A DNA stretch of 64,000 nt, taken from contig NZ_JBOEGM010000034.1 in NCBI RefSeq assembly GCF_050633425.1, positions 62,001 to 126,000 on the forward strand, in the 5' to 3' direction. Below, in pieces: positions 7,565 through 16,333 of this stretch. The DNA is from Pelagimonas sp050633425 (lineage in GTDB: Bacteria > Pseudomonadota > Alphaproteobacteria > Rhodobacterales > Rhodobacteraceae). The translations under genes were made by a program, and so were the position numbers. The notes beneath the pieces are model-generated. The model had not been told where the DNA came from and did not search any database. It saw only the letters and a program-made list of their open reading frames with translations. The stretch's first letter is position 1. Each line of letters starts with the position of its first letter.

Positions 7565-9400
7565 TCACTCGGCCGGAGCTGAAACAGTGGCGTGATGCTT
7601 GTCACGCAGCCCGTCCCGAAACAGCGCTTTGGCCAAGGACACACACATCAACCCCATCACCATCGTGAAGGGCAAGGCACCGATAATCATCGCACTTTTG
7701 AGCGCTTCCATCGGGTCCGAGCCACCGTTCGTTTTCCCGGCAATCAGCAATGTGCCGATGACCAAGGTCAAGATGACACCCCAAACGATGCGATGTTTGA
7801 CACCGGTCTCTTGCTCGCCGCCGGACATGATGGTGTTCATCACCAAAATGCCCGAGTCCGCTGATGTGACCAAGAAGGTAAGGATTAGCACAACACACAT
7901 CACGGTGATGGCTGACAAGAACCCGCCCGACAGCATTTCGCCCAAGGTTACAAACAGTTTAGCAGTGTTTGATGCTCCGATGATCGCGCCATCTGCGCCC
8001 CCTGTCAGTTCCAAATCAATGGCAGTGCCACCCAGAATGGTCATCCAGGCAAAGCAGACCAAGGTCGGGGCAAACACGCAGCCAATGATAAACTCCCGTA
8101 CAGATCGGCCCTTGGAGATGCGGGCAAGGAACAATCCAACAAAGGGCGAGAAGGCAATCCACCAAGCCCAATAAAAGGTGGTCCAACCGGCTTGCCAACC
8201 GAACTGACGCCCGGCATTGCCAGCCTCATAAACCGCAGCGAGCGTTTCCTCGGGCAACTCTGAAGCAGCCCCTTCTAAGCCCGATTTGAAACCATCAAAG
8301 GAACCCCATGCATTGGTTGCCCCGGCCATCAAATCTCCGGCGAGCGGCTTGGCGACTTCTGGTAACGCGCTGGCAAAGGCGTCTGCTGATTGCGGGCTAT
8401 AGGGCCCAAAGCTCAGCGAAACGAAATGCAGTATATAGTCGACCAAGGCCGTCGCATAGGTGGTCATGGCAAACATGAATGATCCGAAAATCACAAAGGT
8501 CAGCAACAAGATAACCGAGAGAACAAGGTTCAGGTTCGACAGGTATTTCACCCCGCGTCCAACGCCCGACACCGCCGAAATGATTGAGAGTGTCATGATA
8601 ACCGCCAATCCCGCGATCAAACCGACTGTGCCAGGGGTCGGAGCATCACCGGTCATGTCCATCATCCATTCCATTCCGGAAATCGCATAAAGCCCGTCGA
8701 TAAACTGACTGACGCCAAAACCGATGGTGACGGAGACCCCCAAAATGGTGGCAACCACGCCCAGAACATCAACGATATGACCAAACAGGCCGTTTACATA
8801 TTTGCCAAACAGTGGCGTTAAGGCCGATCGGATCGTAAGCGGCATGTCGCGCGTATAGGCGTAGTATGCCAACGATAGACCTGTCACCACGTAGATGGCC
8901 CAAGCGTGAATGCCATAGTGCAAGAAGGTGTAGCGATAGCCCGATTGCAGCGCCGCTTCTGAGTTTCCAGCAACTTCGCCAGCAACAACAACCGGGTTCG
9001 ACCCCCAAAGGCCCATGGGTTCCGCCGTCGCAAAGACCATCAAGCCAACGCCCAAACCGGCACCAAACATCATCGAGAACCACGAAAAGTTTGAAAACTC
9101 AGGCGCTTCGCCCTCGCGGCCCATGACCCGTTTCCCGGTTTGCGGCAGGGCTGCGACCACAAACAAAAAGAACGCGAATGCGCCGACAATGACAATGTAA
9201 AACGCGTTGAAATCCCCTAAGATTTTCCAGTTTAAGCTCCCCAATGCGCTATTTGCGTTTGCGGGCCAAACCAACGCCCAAATGACGAGCAGAGCCATTG
9301 TAATCTTACTAATGAGGGCAATTGGCAGACTGTATCCTTCATAGAATCCCCCCTCTGCCTTCTTGATGTCTAGCTCCGTAAATGGAGGTTTAATTGTCAT
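7565..9400 (-). CDS. BCCT-family betaine/carnitine/choline-type transporter
   Basis: A 611-aa sodium- or proton-coupled importer of quaternary ammonium compounds with about twelve membrane segments. Signatures include FGAGLGVGLMVFATAEPMG, the motif FYWAWWIAFSPFVGLFLARI followed by SKGRSVREF, and TSADSGILVMNT. Start at 9400 follows GGAAGGGAGA. It lies 94 nt after the Ldh_2 gene on the same strand and is plausibly the last gene of the aldehyde-dehydrogenase operon, suggesting that the operon's substrate is a betaine-like zwitterion. An osmoprotectant-only role is less likely in this position. Confidence 0.9.
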   Translation of the reverse strand: MTIKPPFTELDIKKAEGGFYEGYSLPIALISKITMALLVIWALVWPANANSALGSLNWKILGDFNAFYIVIVGAFAFFLFVVAALPQTGKRVMGREGEAPEFSNFSWFSMMFGAGLGVGLMVFATAEPMGLWGSNPVVVAGEVAGNSEAALQSGYRYTFLHYGIHAWAIYVVTGLSLAYYAYTRDMPLTIRSALTPLFGKYVNGLFGHIVDVLGVVATILGVSVTIGFGVSQFIDGLYAISGMEWMMDMTGDAPTPGTVGLIAGLAVIMTLSIISAVSGVGRGVKYLSNLNLVLSVILLLTFVIFGSFMFAMTTYATALVDYILHFVSLSFGPYSPQSADAFASALPEVAKPLAGDLMAGATNAWGSFDGFKSGLEGAASELPEETLAAVYEAGNAGRQFGWQAGWTTFYWAWWIAFSPFVGLFLARISKGRSVREFIIGCVFAPTLVCFAWMTILGGTAIDLELTGGADGAIIGASNTAKLFVTLGEMLSGGFLSAITVMCVVLILTFLVTSADSGILVMNTIMSGGEQETGVKHRIVWGVILTLVIGTLLIAGKTNGGSDPMEALKSAMIIGALPFTMVMGLMCVSLAKALFRDGLRDKHHATVSAPAE

Positions 9401-9494
9401 TGGTACTCTCCCTTCCACTGTTGGCTCTTTTGAGCATTTGGATAGGGGCACATGGCCCCCAACCAACTCACCTGCCTCCCCGACAGGTGTTTCG

Positions 9495-10505
9495 TTAATC
9501 GAGAAGCGACTCGATTTTGGTCAGAGTTGCCGTGTTCACAGCAACGCCCTGCGTCTGTGCAATCGCGCGTTTGGAAGACCGGCCATCACCCGGAAGATGC
9601 GCCCCGTTTTGATCGTGGATCGCGGCGGTCAAGTCGCGGATGCGATCTGCAAACAGGTCACCCGCAGTCGCAGCAGGATCAATCGCCAAAAAGAACTGCC
9701 CGGTTTTAGGCGGCCCACCAACGGTGCCCGAAAAGGGGGAGGCATTGATACCCAACGTGGCCCCCGTCATTGCCGCGGCCATCATCTCAACCAGCAATGC
9801 AATGCCGACGCCTTTGTAGCCTCCAGACGGGGCCATCGACCCTTTGAGGCCGACATTGGGATCGGTTGTCGGATTGCCGTCAGCGTCCAAAGCCCAGCCA
9901 ACAGGAATAGGTTTGCCTTCGCGCGCATGTTTCATCACCTCACTCTTGGCAATGGTGCTGGCGCTTTGGTCAATCAAAATTGCCGGTTGTCCGTCAGACC
10001 CCGGCGCAGCAATCGAAAAGGGATTGGTGCCGACAACCGGCTTGTGTCCGCCTGATGGCGCAATAGAAGCCGGGGCGTTGGTAAAACCGATGCCAAGCAA
10101 TCCTTCTTGGGCCAATCGGTAGGTATGATAGCCGAGCACACCGCAATTGTAGGAATTTCGGATCGACAGGGCTGCGACCCCCTGTTGTTTGGCAAGGGGG
10201 ATCAACTTTTCAAAACCTTTGTCGATTGCGGAATGCGCAAAACCCGTCGCGGCATCAACTGTGATCACACCGGGGCGTGGCATGTCGAGTTGTGGCACGG
10301 CCTGTCCGTCAACTTTGCCGCATTGGACATGCTCGGCATAGATCGGGATGTAGGCCAAACCGTGGCTGGCAACGCCGTCCGCTTCGGTTGCGGCCGTGGC
10401 TCTTGCCAGAGGTCGGGCATTTTCCTCAGAGGTTCCCGCAGCAACCAATGCGTTAAACGACAGGTCCTCGATCTCGGCAAGGCTCAGGGTTCGGGTGTCA
10501 ATCAT
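9495..10505 (-). CDS. Ldh_2-family NAD(P)H-dependent reductase/dehydrogenase
   Basis: A 336-aa member of the malate/L-lactate dehydrogenase-2 family, which includes ureidoglycolate dehydrogenase and delta1-piperideine/pyrroline-2-carboxylate reductases. Visible signatures are EADGVASHGLAYIP, GIGFTNAPASIAPSGGHKP, VGTNPFSIAAPG and GYKGVGIALLVEMM. It starts 11 nt downstream of the DUF3726 stop in the same operon. With a BCCT importer and a semialdehyde dehydrogenase in the operon, reduction of a cyclic imine carboxylate is an attractive role, but this is inference; oxidation of a hydroxyacid is also possible. Confidence 0.82.
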   Translation of the reverse strand: MIDTRTLSLAEIEDLSFNALVAAGTSEENARPLARATAATEADGVASHGLAYIPIYAEHVQCGKVDGQAVPQLDMPRPGVITVDAATGFAHSAIDKGFEKLIPLAKQQGVAALSIRNSYNCGVLGYHTYRLAQEGLLGIGFTNAPASIAPSGGHKPVVGTNPFSIAAPGSDGQPAILIDQSASTIAKSEVMKHAREGKPIPVGWALDADGNPTTDPNVGLKGSMAPSGGYKGVGIALLVEMMAAAMTGATLGINASPFSGTVGGPPKTGQFFLAIDPAATAGDLFADRIRDLTAAIHDQNGAHLPGDGRSSKRAIAQTQGVAVNTATLTKIESLLD

Positions 10506-10516
10506 GGTGTCTCCGA

Positions 10517-11158
10517 TCAGTCGTTGTCAGATTGCTCAGAACCGGCTCCAAGGCGGCGCGAGCTTTCTGTTGCAGGCGCGTAGGTGAGGGCGGCCAGTGT
10601 GGTGAGGGTTTCCAAAGCTTGGGGGCAGGGGAGCGCGCGCGAAATCCGCGCTACGGGTGTGGTCAGTGTCCCTCCCTGCGCGATCACCACGCGATCCACC
10701 GTTTCAAGGGGACCGAGAGTGGGATCTGGCAGCTGCATTTGGAGCCGACGGCCGTCGGTTACGATATGCGTGTCACGCCAAACCATACTAAGGGTGCAAT
10801 CGGTTGCGTCTGCGGAGGCGGCAACAAAAGGGAGCAAAAACAAGGGGCTGTGCAGATTGCAAATAACCTGCCCGCTGCGGGCGACCTCAGACGCGCAATC
10901 CGATAGGCTCGCACCGGTTGAGATTGGGCAAAGCGCCTCGGCTTGCCAATCGCCGGTTAAGGAAGGCGGGGCCTTTAAATGATGCGGTCTGTCATGATGT
11001 TCCTGCAAAATACAGGCCAATAATTGGCAGCCATCAAGTTGATGAGCACAGAGCCAACGCGTTGCTTTTGCAGCCTCTTCTGCCAATCCCCAGTCAAGCC
11101 CAGCTCCGCGTGCCGCGCGTTTGCTCATGGCGTCTATTTCGTTCAGAGAAAAGCTCAT
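10517..11158 (-). CDS. DUF3726-like protein
   Basis: A 213-aa cytoplasmic protein of unknown function. The N-terminus MSFSLNEIDAMSKRAARGAG and following ATRWLCAHQLDGC resemble DUF3726 proteins as remembered. No catalytic motif is recognised. Its ATG overlaps the stop of the upstream 564-aa protein (ATGA), implying translational coupling and probably a joint function. It sits between that unknown protein and the Ldh_2 enzyme in a six-gene operon. No membrane segment or signal peptide is seen. Confidence 0.75.
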   Translation of the reverse strand: MSFSLNEIDAMSKRAARGAGLDWGLAEEAAKATRWLCAHQLDGCQLLACILQEHHDRPHHLKAPPSLTGDWQAEALCPISTGASLSDCASEVARSGQVICNLHSPLFLLPFVAASADATDCTLSMVWRDTHIVTDGRRLQMQLPDPTLGPLETVDRVVIAQGGTLTTPVARISRALPCPQALETLTTLAALTYAPATESSRRLGAGSEQSDND

Positions 11159-12849
11159 GATGAGGTCTCCAAAGCCGGATAAACCCAAAAATCAGCGTTT
11201 TCGGTCGATAAATCTTTGGGGTAGGGCGCATTCTTGAACATGCAAATCCGAACCCACCGATCCGAGCGGGGATCAAAATGCGTGGCCCCAAAGAAAGACA
11301 GCTTGGCCCGCAGCATATCAATGGGCAAAATATCGTCGCTAATGGTGTTGTCCTGGACCTCACTATAAGGCGCTTTGGCACTGATTTGTGCCCGTCGAAC
11401 CGTGTGGCGGTGCTGGGGATGGTTCAACAGAAATTCGGCAACAGATGCGCTTTGATCTAAGGATTGCAGGTCGTGATACGCGCGTGCCGCGTCCCGCGCC
11501 GGAGCCAAAGGTTGTTCATAATCTTCAATGGGTTCGTCAAAACGAGACCCAATACGCGGCTCGAGTTTTTCGGCGGACACATACCACGTCCGCGCTTGAT
11601 TTTGAGGGTCGGCCCAATCCAGCGCCAAGGCCCACCCGAACCGAGTTTCGATGAGATCGCTCAGCGCGCTGACGGTCATATTGCCATCGATTTGATGGGC
11701 CCCTGTATCACTGTCTGAAAGACCCGGTTCCAAGCTGTCAACAAGATCACCGTAGGGTTCCATAATCAGCGACGTTATGAGTTCCTGTCCTTCCTCGGTT
11801 AGGTTTTGCTCGCACCACTTCACCAAATGATCCCAAGGCCGCTCTGCCGTCAGATCATGGGCAAATAGATAGCCGCGCAATGCCGCTAAATCCGCGTGCA
11901 ATGCCGCAAGTTTTTCGACTTGAATAGGGTGTTGCGACTGCCAAGCCGCCACCGATTGTTCGCTGCGGGCAAAGAGGTCGAGAAATTGCGCGATCTCTTG
12001 GGGGGTGGCCTGTGGGATGTCGCGAATGCGCAAAATCGCCTGTTCCCGCGTCAAGATCCAGTTGTTGAACAGCATAGGGTGATTGATGATAAAAGGGGCC
12101 ATGCCCAGCCCGGTAGAGTTTCCGATCCCCAGCTGCCGCGCAATGTTGTCCTCCAAGGCGATTGCAGTGTCAGCGCCCTTAATCTTGGCGGCGTGATCAA
12201 CCAAATCTCTGACAAAAGCGCGCGTTAAAAACACCGACAACATTTCGGCTTGGAAGGGGGCGGCCAATTCCGGCCTATTTGCGATCACGTCACGGTCCGC
12301 AGCCCCAAATTTACCCGAACCATAGACGGCAGTGGTGCGCATCAAATACCCAACCCTTGCAAGCTGTTCCGGGTCGGGTTGTTTGCCGCTTGCCAAGGCC
12401 CCGACCACATGATCCCAAAGCCGGACTGACCGGTTTGCCCGCGATAAGGACAGCTCACTTTCGCTGACCCGGCCAGCCTCTTGGAGGGGGACGTTTTGCG
12501 ACAATCGGGTGATATCTTGGGCGGTCGGTACGCCGTCAAACAAAGAAAACGTGGCATCCCATGCGTCGGCGATGACCCGGTCAGACCGTTGTTCCGCAGG
12601 CAGGTCATGGGCAAAAGCCACAAGCGAATAGGTGCGATCAGGCCCATGGGCGCAATAGACAGCATGGCCGGTTCCGTCTGCCGCGATGTCAAAGGTCGGT
12701 CTGGTAAACGTCCACGCCTCCCGCGCCATGCGCCGCGTCAAAATTCGCATAAAGCTGAGGCGGCATTGATGCAAAGAGCCCAATCGCTTGAGCCGCATGA
12801 CCTGATCGGCGGGGCGCAGCGACGCGGGATGGGACGCGGATTGTGTCAT
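11155..12849 (-). CDS. unknown 564-aa protein of the betaine-type operon
   Basis: A large cytoplasmic protein not recognised as any enzyme family. It has an N-terminal segment HQCRLSFMRILTRRMAREAW, a middle region NNWILTREQAILRIRDIP, and a C-terminal region FFGATHFDPRSDRWVRICMF. No Walker, Rossmann, heme or zinc motif was recognised. The start at 12849 lies 4 nt beyond the stop of the M19 gene, and its stop overlaps the DUF3726 start by 4 nt, so all three are likely co-translated. Its size and fixed place suggest a core catalytic subunit of an undescribed reaction, but no function can be assigned. Confidence 0.75.
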   Translation of the reverse strand: MTQSASHPASLRPADQVMRLKRLGSLHQCRLSFMRILTRRMAREAWTFTRPTFDIAADGTGHAVYCAHGPDRTYSLVAFAHDLPAEQRSDRVIADAWDATFSLFDGVPTAQDITRLSQNVPLQEAGRVSESELSLSRANRSVRLWDHVVGALASGKQPDPEQLARVGYLMRTTAVYGSGKFGAADRDVIANRPELAAPFQAEMLSVFLTRAFVRDLVDHAAKIKGADTAIALEDNIARQLGIGNSTGLGMAPFIINHPMLFNNWILTREQAILRIRDIPQATPQEIAQFLDLFARSEQSVAAWQSQHPIQVEKLAALHADLAALRGYLFAHDLTAERPWDHLVKWCEQNLTEEGQELITSLIMEPYGDLVDSLEPGLSDSDTGAHQIDGNMTVSALSDLIETRFGWALALDWADPQNQARTWYVSAEKLEPRIGSRFDEPIEDYEQPLAPARDAARAYHDLQSLDQSASVAEFLLNHPQHRHTVRRAQISAKAPYSEVQDNTISDDILPIDMLRAKLSFFGATHFDPRSDRWVRICMFKNAPYPKDLSTENADFWVYPALETSS

Positions 12850-12853
12850 GGCG

Positions 12854-13828
12854 CTACCCCTGAGGCACAAAGTTGGTGGCGAAAAACCGGTGCCAGTTTT
12901 TGCCGCGGATTCCAGCGATTTCGTCGGGGGTCATGCCAACAGCGCGCAAGCCGTCGTCAATGTTGCCAAAATCGCGGTTGTCGCGGAACCACTCTGGCAT
13001 GTCAGGAAAGCCGGGTTTGTCCGCCGAGCCTTCGCCATAATCGATGTCCTTGCTCCACCGACCAACGCGCATCCACTCAACGACACTGTCGGGCTGGTCC
13101 TGACACAGGTCAGTTCCGATGCCCAACTGCGCGACTCCGAATTGATCGGCGCAACGGGCGATCATTTCACAAAAATCTGGCAAGGTGCATTGCGATTTGC
13201 CCTTGAGATGATGGGGATAGATCGAGAACCCGAACATCCCACCATTTTCGGTTACAGCGCGGATGACATCCGCCTTTTTGTTGCGCAGGGCAGGGGCCCA
13301 AGCATGCGGATTGGCATGGGTGATCGCAATGGGACGTTCAGAAATATCGGCGGCTTGGATAGTGGATTTATCCGCTGAATGGCTCATGTCGATGACAAGA
13401 CCAACGCGGTTCATTTCTTTGATAACCTGGCGGCCCATTCGGGTGATCCCGGTGTCTTCGGCCTCATAGCAACCTGTCGCCAAAAGCGATTGGTTGTTAT
13501 ACGTCAGCTGCATAAAACGCGCGCCCAAACTGTGCAGGATTTCGATCAGCCCGATGTCATCTTCCATTGGGCTGGGGTTTTGAAACCCAAAGAAAATGGC
13601 GGTGCGCCCAGTGTCGCGCGCTTTGTCGACGTCGCTGGCCCATTGTCCCTTCATGATCAGATCAGGATATTGCTCGAACCAGCGGTTCCATTGCTCAAAG
13701 TTCAAGACCGTTTCGCGAAACGTCTCATGATAGGCAATGGTGACGTGTACCGCATCCACGCCACCTTGGCGCAATTGCCGAAAGATTTTTTCTGACCAAT
13801 TGGCGTATTGCAGACCGTCGATACGCAT
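12854..13828 (-). CDS. M19 (renal dipeptidase)-family amidohydrolase homologue
   Basis: A 324-aa TIM-barrel protein of the M19 membrane-dipeptidase family. Family features are LVIDMSHSAD, ITHANPHAWAPALRNKK and GIGTDLCQD near the C-terminus. The N-terminal DGHxD zinc motif of true dipeptidases is replaced by MRIDGLQYANW, so the first metal site is altered. The ATG overlaps the TAA of the aldehyde dehydrogenase (TAATG), which fixes the N-terminus and rules out a missed motif further upstream. No signal peptide, so it is cytosolic. Hydrolysis of a cyclic amide or another C-N bond in the operon's pathway is more likely than peptide cleavage. Confidence 0.83.
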   Translation of the reverse strand: MRIDGLQYANWSEKIFRQLRQGGVDAVHVTIAYHETFRETVLNFEQWNRWFEQYPDLIMKGQWASDVDKARDTGRTAIFFGFQNPSPMEDDIGLIEILHSLGARFMQLTYNNQSLLATGCYEAEDTGITRMGRQVIKEMNRVGLVIDMSHSADKSTIQAADISERPIAITHANPHAWAPALRNKKADVIRAVTENGGMFGFSIYPHHLKGKSQCTLPDFCEMIARCADQFGVAQLGIGTDLCQDQPDSVVEWMRVGRWSKDIDYGEGSADKPGFPDMPEWFRDNRDFGNIDDGLRAVGMTPDEIAGIRGKNWHRFFATNFVPQG

Positions 13829-15279
13829 TATGCCGGTGTCCCCGCGCTGATATAGGCCGTCTTGACCGTCGTATAAAACTCGGCCGCGGCTTTCCCTTGT
13901 TCGCGTGGCCCATAAGAGCTGTCACCGCGCCCGCCAAACGGAACGTGGTAATCGGTGCCGGCGGTGGGCAGGTTAACTGTCACAACACCGGTGCGGGCGT
14001 TGCGACGGAAATGCGTGGCGCGGGCAAGGTTTTGGGTCACAATGCCCGAGGTCAACCCAAAGTTGGTGTCATTGACCACGCTCAGAGCTTCGTCATAGCT
14101 GCCGACCTTGATCACCGCTGTGAGGGGCGCAAACATTTCTTCCCGGTTGATCCGCATGGTGTTGGTCGTGTTCAAAAACACACCCGGTGCCATGTAGAAG
14201 CCGTCATGTGGCATGCCCAAACGGGTGCCGCCGCAGGCAAGTTCGGCCCCCTCAGCGCGGCCCAAATCAACATAGGCCAGGTTCTCATCAAGCTGTTGTT
14301 GGCTGACAACCGGGCCAATCTGGGTGTTGGCATCCAAGGCATGGCCGACTTGCATGGCCTTGGTCCCGGCAACCAGTTTTTCCACAAAGCTGTCGTGAAT
14401 GGCGTGATGTACGATCAAGCGCGAAGATGCTGTGCATTTTTGACCGGTTCCGCCGAAAGCACCGCCCAATGCCAGAGAGACGGCCAAATCAAGGTCGGCA
14501 TCGTCCATAACGGCCAGCGCGTTTTTTGACCCCATTTCCATCTGCACTTTTGTCAGGTTTTGGATCGCAGCTGTGGCGATCCCTTTGCCCACAGGAACCG
14601 ATCCGGTAAAGGAAATGGCGTTTACCTTTGGGCTTTCGACCAAGTGCTGGCCGATGCTGCCACCGGCCCCCATCACAAGGCTGAACAACCCGTCGGGAAT
14701 GTCTTGTTTTGCAATGATCTCGGCCAAGGCCACCGCCGATGCGGGGGTTGCATTTGCGGGCTTCCAAACCACGGCATTGCCATAACACAGCGCGGGCGCG
14801 ATTTTCCAAGAGGCGGTCGCGGTGGGAAAGTTCCAAGGAGAGATGATGGCGACGACACCAACCGCCTCGCGGCGAACGTCCACTTCGACGCCGGGGCGGA
14901 CGGAATCGGCGTTTTCTCCCAATTGGCGCAGGCATTCGGCGGCGTAATAAGTGAAAAACTGACCCGCACGGTATACTTCGCCTTTGCCTTCGACCAAGGG
15001 TTTACCTTCTTCGCGGCTTAGCAGCCTGCCAAGTTCTTCGGCGCGGGCCATCAGCTCATTGCCGATGTTCATCAAAACCGCTTGCTTGCGTTCCATGCCA
15101 TAAGAGGCCCACAAAACCTGCGCAGCTTGTGCCTGATCCAGGGTCTCGTTCAACTGGGCAGTGGTGGCCTGGGTGAACAATCCGATCAGGTCGTTTTGGT
15201 CAGACGGGCTGCGATTTTCAATGTCACTTTCTCCGGCAACCCAGTTTCCAGCGATCAGATTTAGTTTGGTCTCAGACAT
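13828..15279 (-). CDS. NAD(P)-dependent aldehyde dehydrogenase (ketoglutaric-semialdehyde type)
   Basis: A 483-aa ALDH-superfamily enzyme. It has the SPWNFPTA cofactor region, FTGSVPVGKGIA, catalytic Glu in QMEMGSKNALAV and catalytic Cys in GGTGQKCTASSRLIV; this last pattern is typical of 2-oxoglutarate-semialdehyde dehydrogenases as remembered. C-terminal signature EMFAPLTAVIKVG is present. Start at 15279 gives a normal ALDH N-terminus (LIAGNWVAG). It is the first gene of the operon ending in BCCT and diverges from a LysR gene. The substrate is probably a C4-C5 semialdehyde formed late in the pathway. Confidence 0.87.
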   Translation of the reverse strand: MSETKLNLIAGNWVAGESDIENRSPSDQNDLIGLFTQATTAQLNETLDQAQAAQVLWASYGMERKQAVLMNIGNELMARAEELGRLLSREEGKPLVEGKGEVYRAGQFFTYYAAECLRQLGENADSVRPGVEVDVRREAVGVVAIISPWNFPTATASWKIAPALCYGNAVVWKPANATPASAVALAEIIAKQDIPDGLFSLVMGAGGSIGQHLVESPKVNAISFTGSVPVGKGIATAAIQNLTKVQMEMGSKNALAVMDDADLDLAVSLALGGAFGGTGQKCTASSRLIVHHAIHDSFVEKLVAGTKAMQVGHALDANTQIGPVVSQQQLDENLAYVDLGRAEGAELACGGTRLGMPHDGFYMAPGVFLNTTNTMRINREEMFAPLTAVIKVGSYDEALSVVNDTNFGLTSGIVTQNLARATHFRRNARTGVVTVNLPTAGTDYHVPFGGRGDSSYGPREQGKAAAEFYTTVKTAYISAGTPA

Positions 15280-15375
15280 TAGTTTTTCCACGCATTGATT
15301 GAGAAAAGGATGGACTCGCACTGCAGCATCAGTCAAATTTAAATAAATTAAGCCTACATCAGGAAAATTGAAGTC

Positions 15376-16254
15376 ATGGCGATCAAGATCGAAATGCTGC
15401 GATGTTTCAGTGTTGTTGCCGAGGCTGGCAATTTAGCCGATGCCGCTGTGCGGCTGGGGCGTACTCAACCGGCCGTTTCAATGGCCCTGAAGCAATTTGA
15501 AGAAAGGTTGGGGCAACGGCTCTTTGTGAGTGATCGAAAAAGCCAATTGACACCTATCGGCCAGCAGATTTTTGCGCTGGCACAAACTGAATTGCGCCAG
15601 TTTGATGACACCGTCAAAGCGATTCAGACAGCGGCCAGCGCGCCAAAAAGCCTTGTTCGAATAGCGGCGGTTCCGTCGGTCGCGGGATTGGTTTTCCCGA
15701 GCATAGTTCAGCGGTTCAAAGATCTCTGCCCAGGGACCAAAATTGAGTTGCGAGATGCGGATTCCCAACAAGTTATCAACGCGTTGAGCCGGGGCACCGC
15801 TGACATCGGGATCGCCTCGGCGAACTATGAGTTGAATGGCGTCCAGAAAACACCCTTGTTTACGGATCGCTTTGGTTTGATCTGTTCGCGGCGACATCCG
15901 TTGGCGCAGCAACCGGGCCCGCTCAAACTGGGCGACATTGCCGCGGCTGATTATATAAAGAACGATCTGTGCGATATGATCGACTCTCAAGACTTCCAAT
16001 TCTTGACGTCTCAAACAGATATTTCCGTCCGCAACACCTTGTCGCTTATTGCGATGGTCAAGTCTGACAGGTGGGTTACCATCCTCCCCAAAACCGTGCT
16101 GCATATTGCGCCTTCGGATTTGGTTTTCCGGGAGGTTTCGGATCTGTCAATGCAGCGGCAGGTGCATCTCTTTCTACGCGAGAAATCCCCGTTTTATGAA
16201 TATGCAGAAAAGCTGGCCGGGCTGATCATGACCACGACATGGTCCGAAGATTGA
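15376..16254 (+). CDS. LysR-family regulator of the ALDH-BCCT operon
   Basis: A 292-aa LysR-type regulator. The N-terminal HTH contains LRCFSVVAEAGNLADAAVRL and TQPAVSMALKQFEERLGQRL; the C-terminal periplasmic-binding-like effector domain begins near LVRIAAVPSVAGLVFPSIV. It diverges from the aldehyde dehydrogenase gene over 96 nt containing the AT-rich palindromic stretch TTAAATAAATTAA, a reasonable LysR site. Its position makes it the likely activator of the six-gene operon. Confidence 0.9.
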   Translation: MAIKIEMLRCFSVVAEAGNLADAAVRLGRTQPAVSMALKQFEERLGQRLFVSDRKSQLTPIGQQIFALAQTELRQFDDTVKAIQTAASAPKSLVRIAAVPSVAGLVFPSIVQRFKDLCPGTKIELRDADSQQVINALSRGTADIGIASANYELNGVQKTPLFTDRFGLICSRRHPLAQQPGPLKLGDIAAADYIKNDLCDMIDSQDFQFLTSQTDISVRNTLSLIAMVKSDRWVTILPKTVLHIAPSDLVFREVSDLSMQRQVHLFLREKSPFYEYAEKLAGLIMTTTWSED

Positions 16255-16333
16255 GATGTTTTGATCGTCGCAAGACTGTCACCAGACTTCGGGGGCACGA
16301 CATATCGTACTCAAACACCTAAGGCGCGGGACG

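Noticed and set aside
12481..13206. 241-codon plus-strand frame spanning the 564-aa protein and the M19 gene
   Set aside because: It crosses the junction of two clear minus-strand genes and its translation is rich in Arg/Cys, typical of antisense frames in GC-rich DNA.
15478..16104. 208-codon minus-strand frame opposite the LysR gene
   Set aside because: Product has no domain; LysR motifs on the plus strand are unambiguous.
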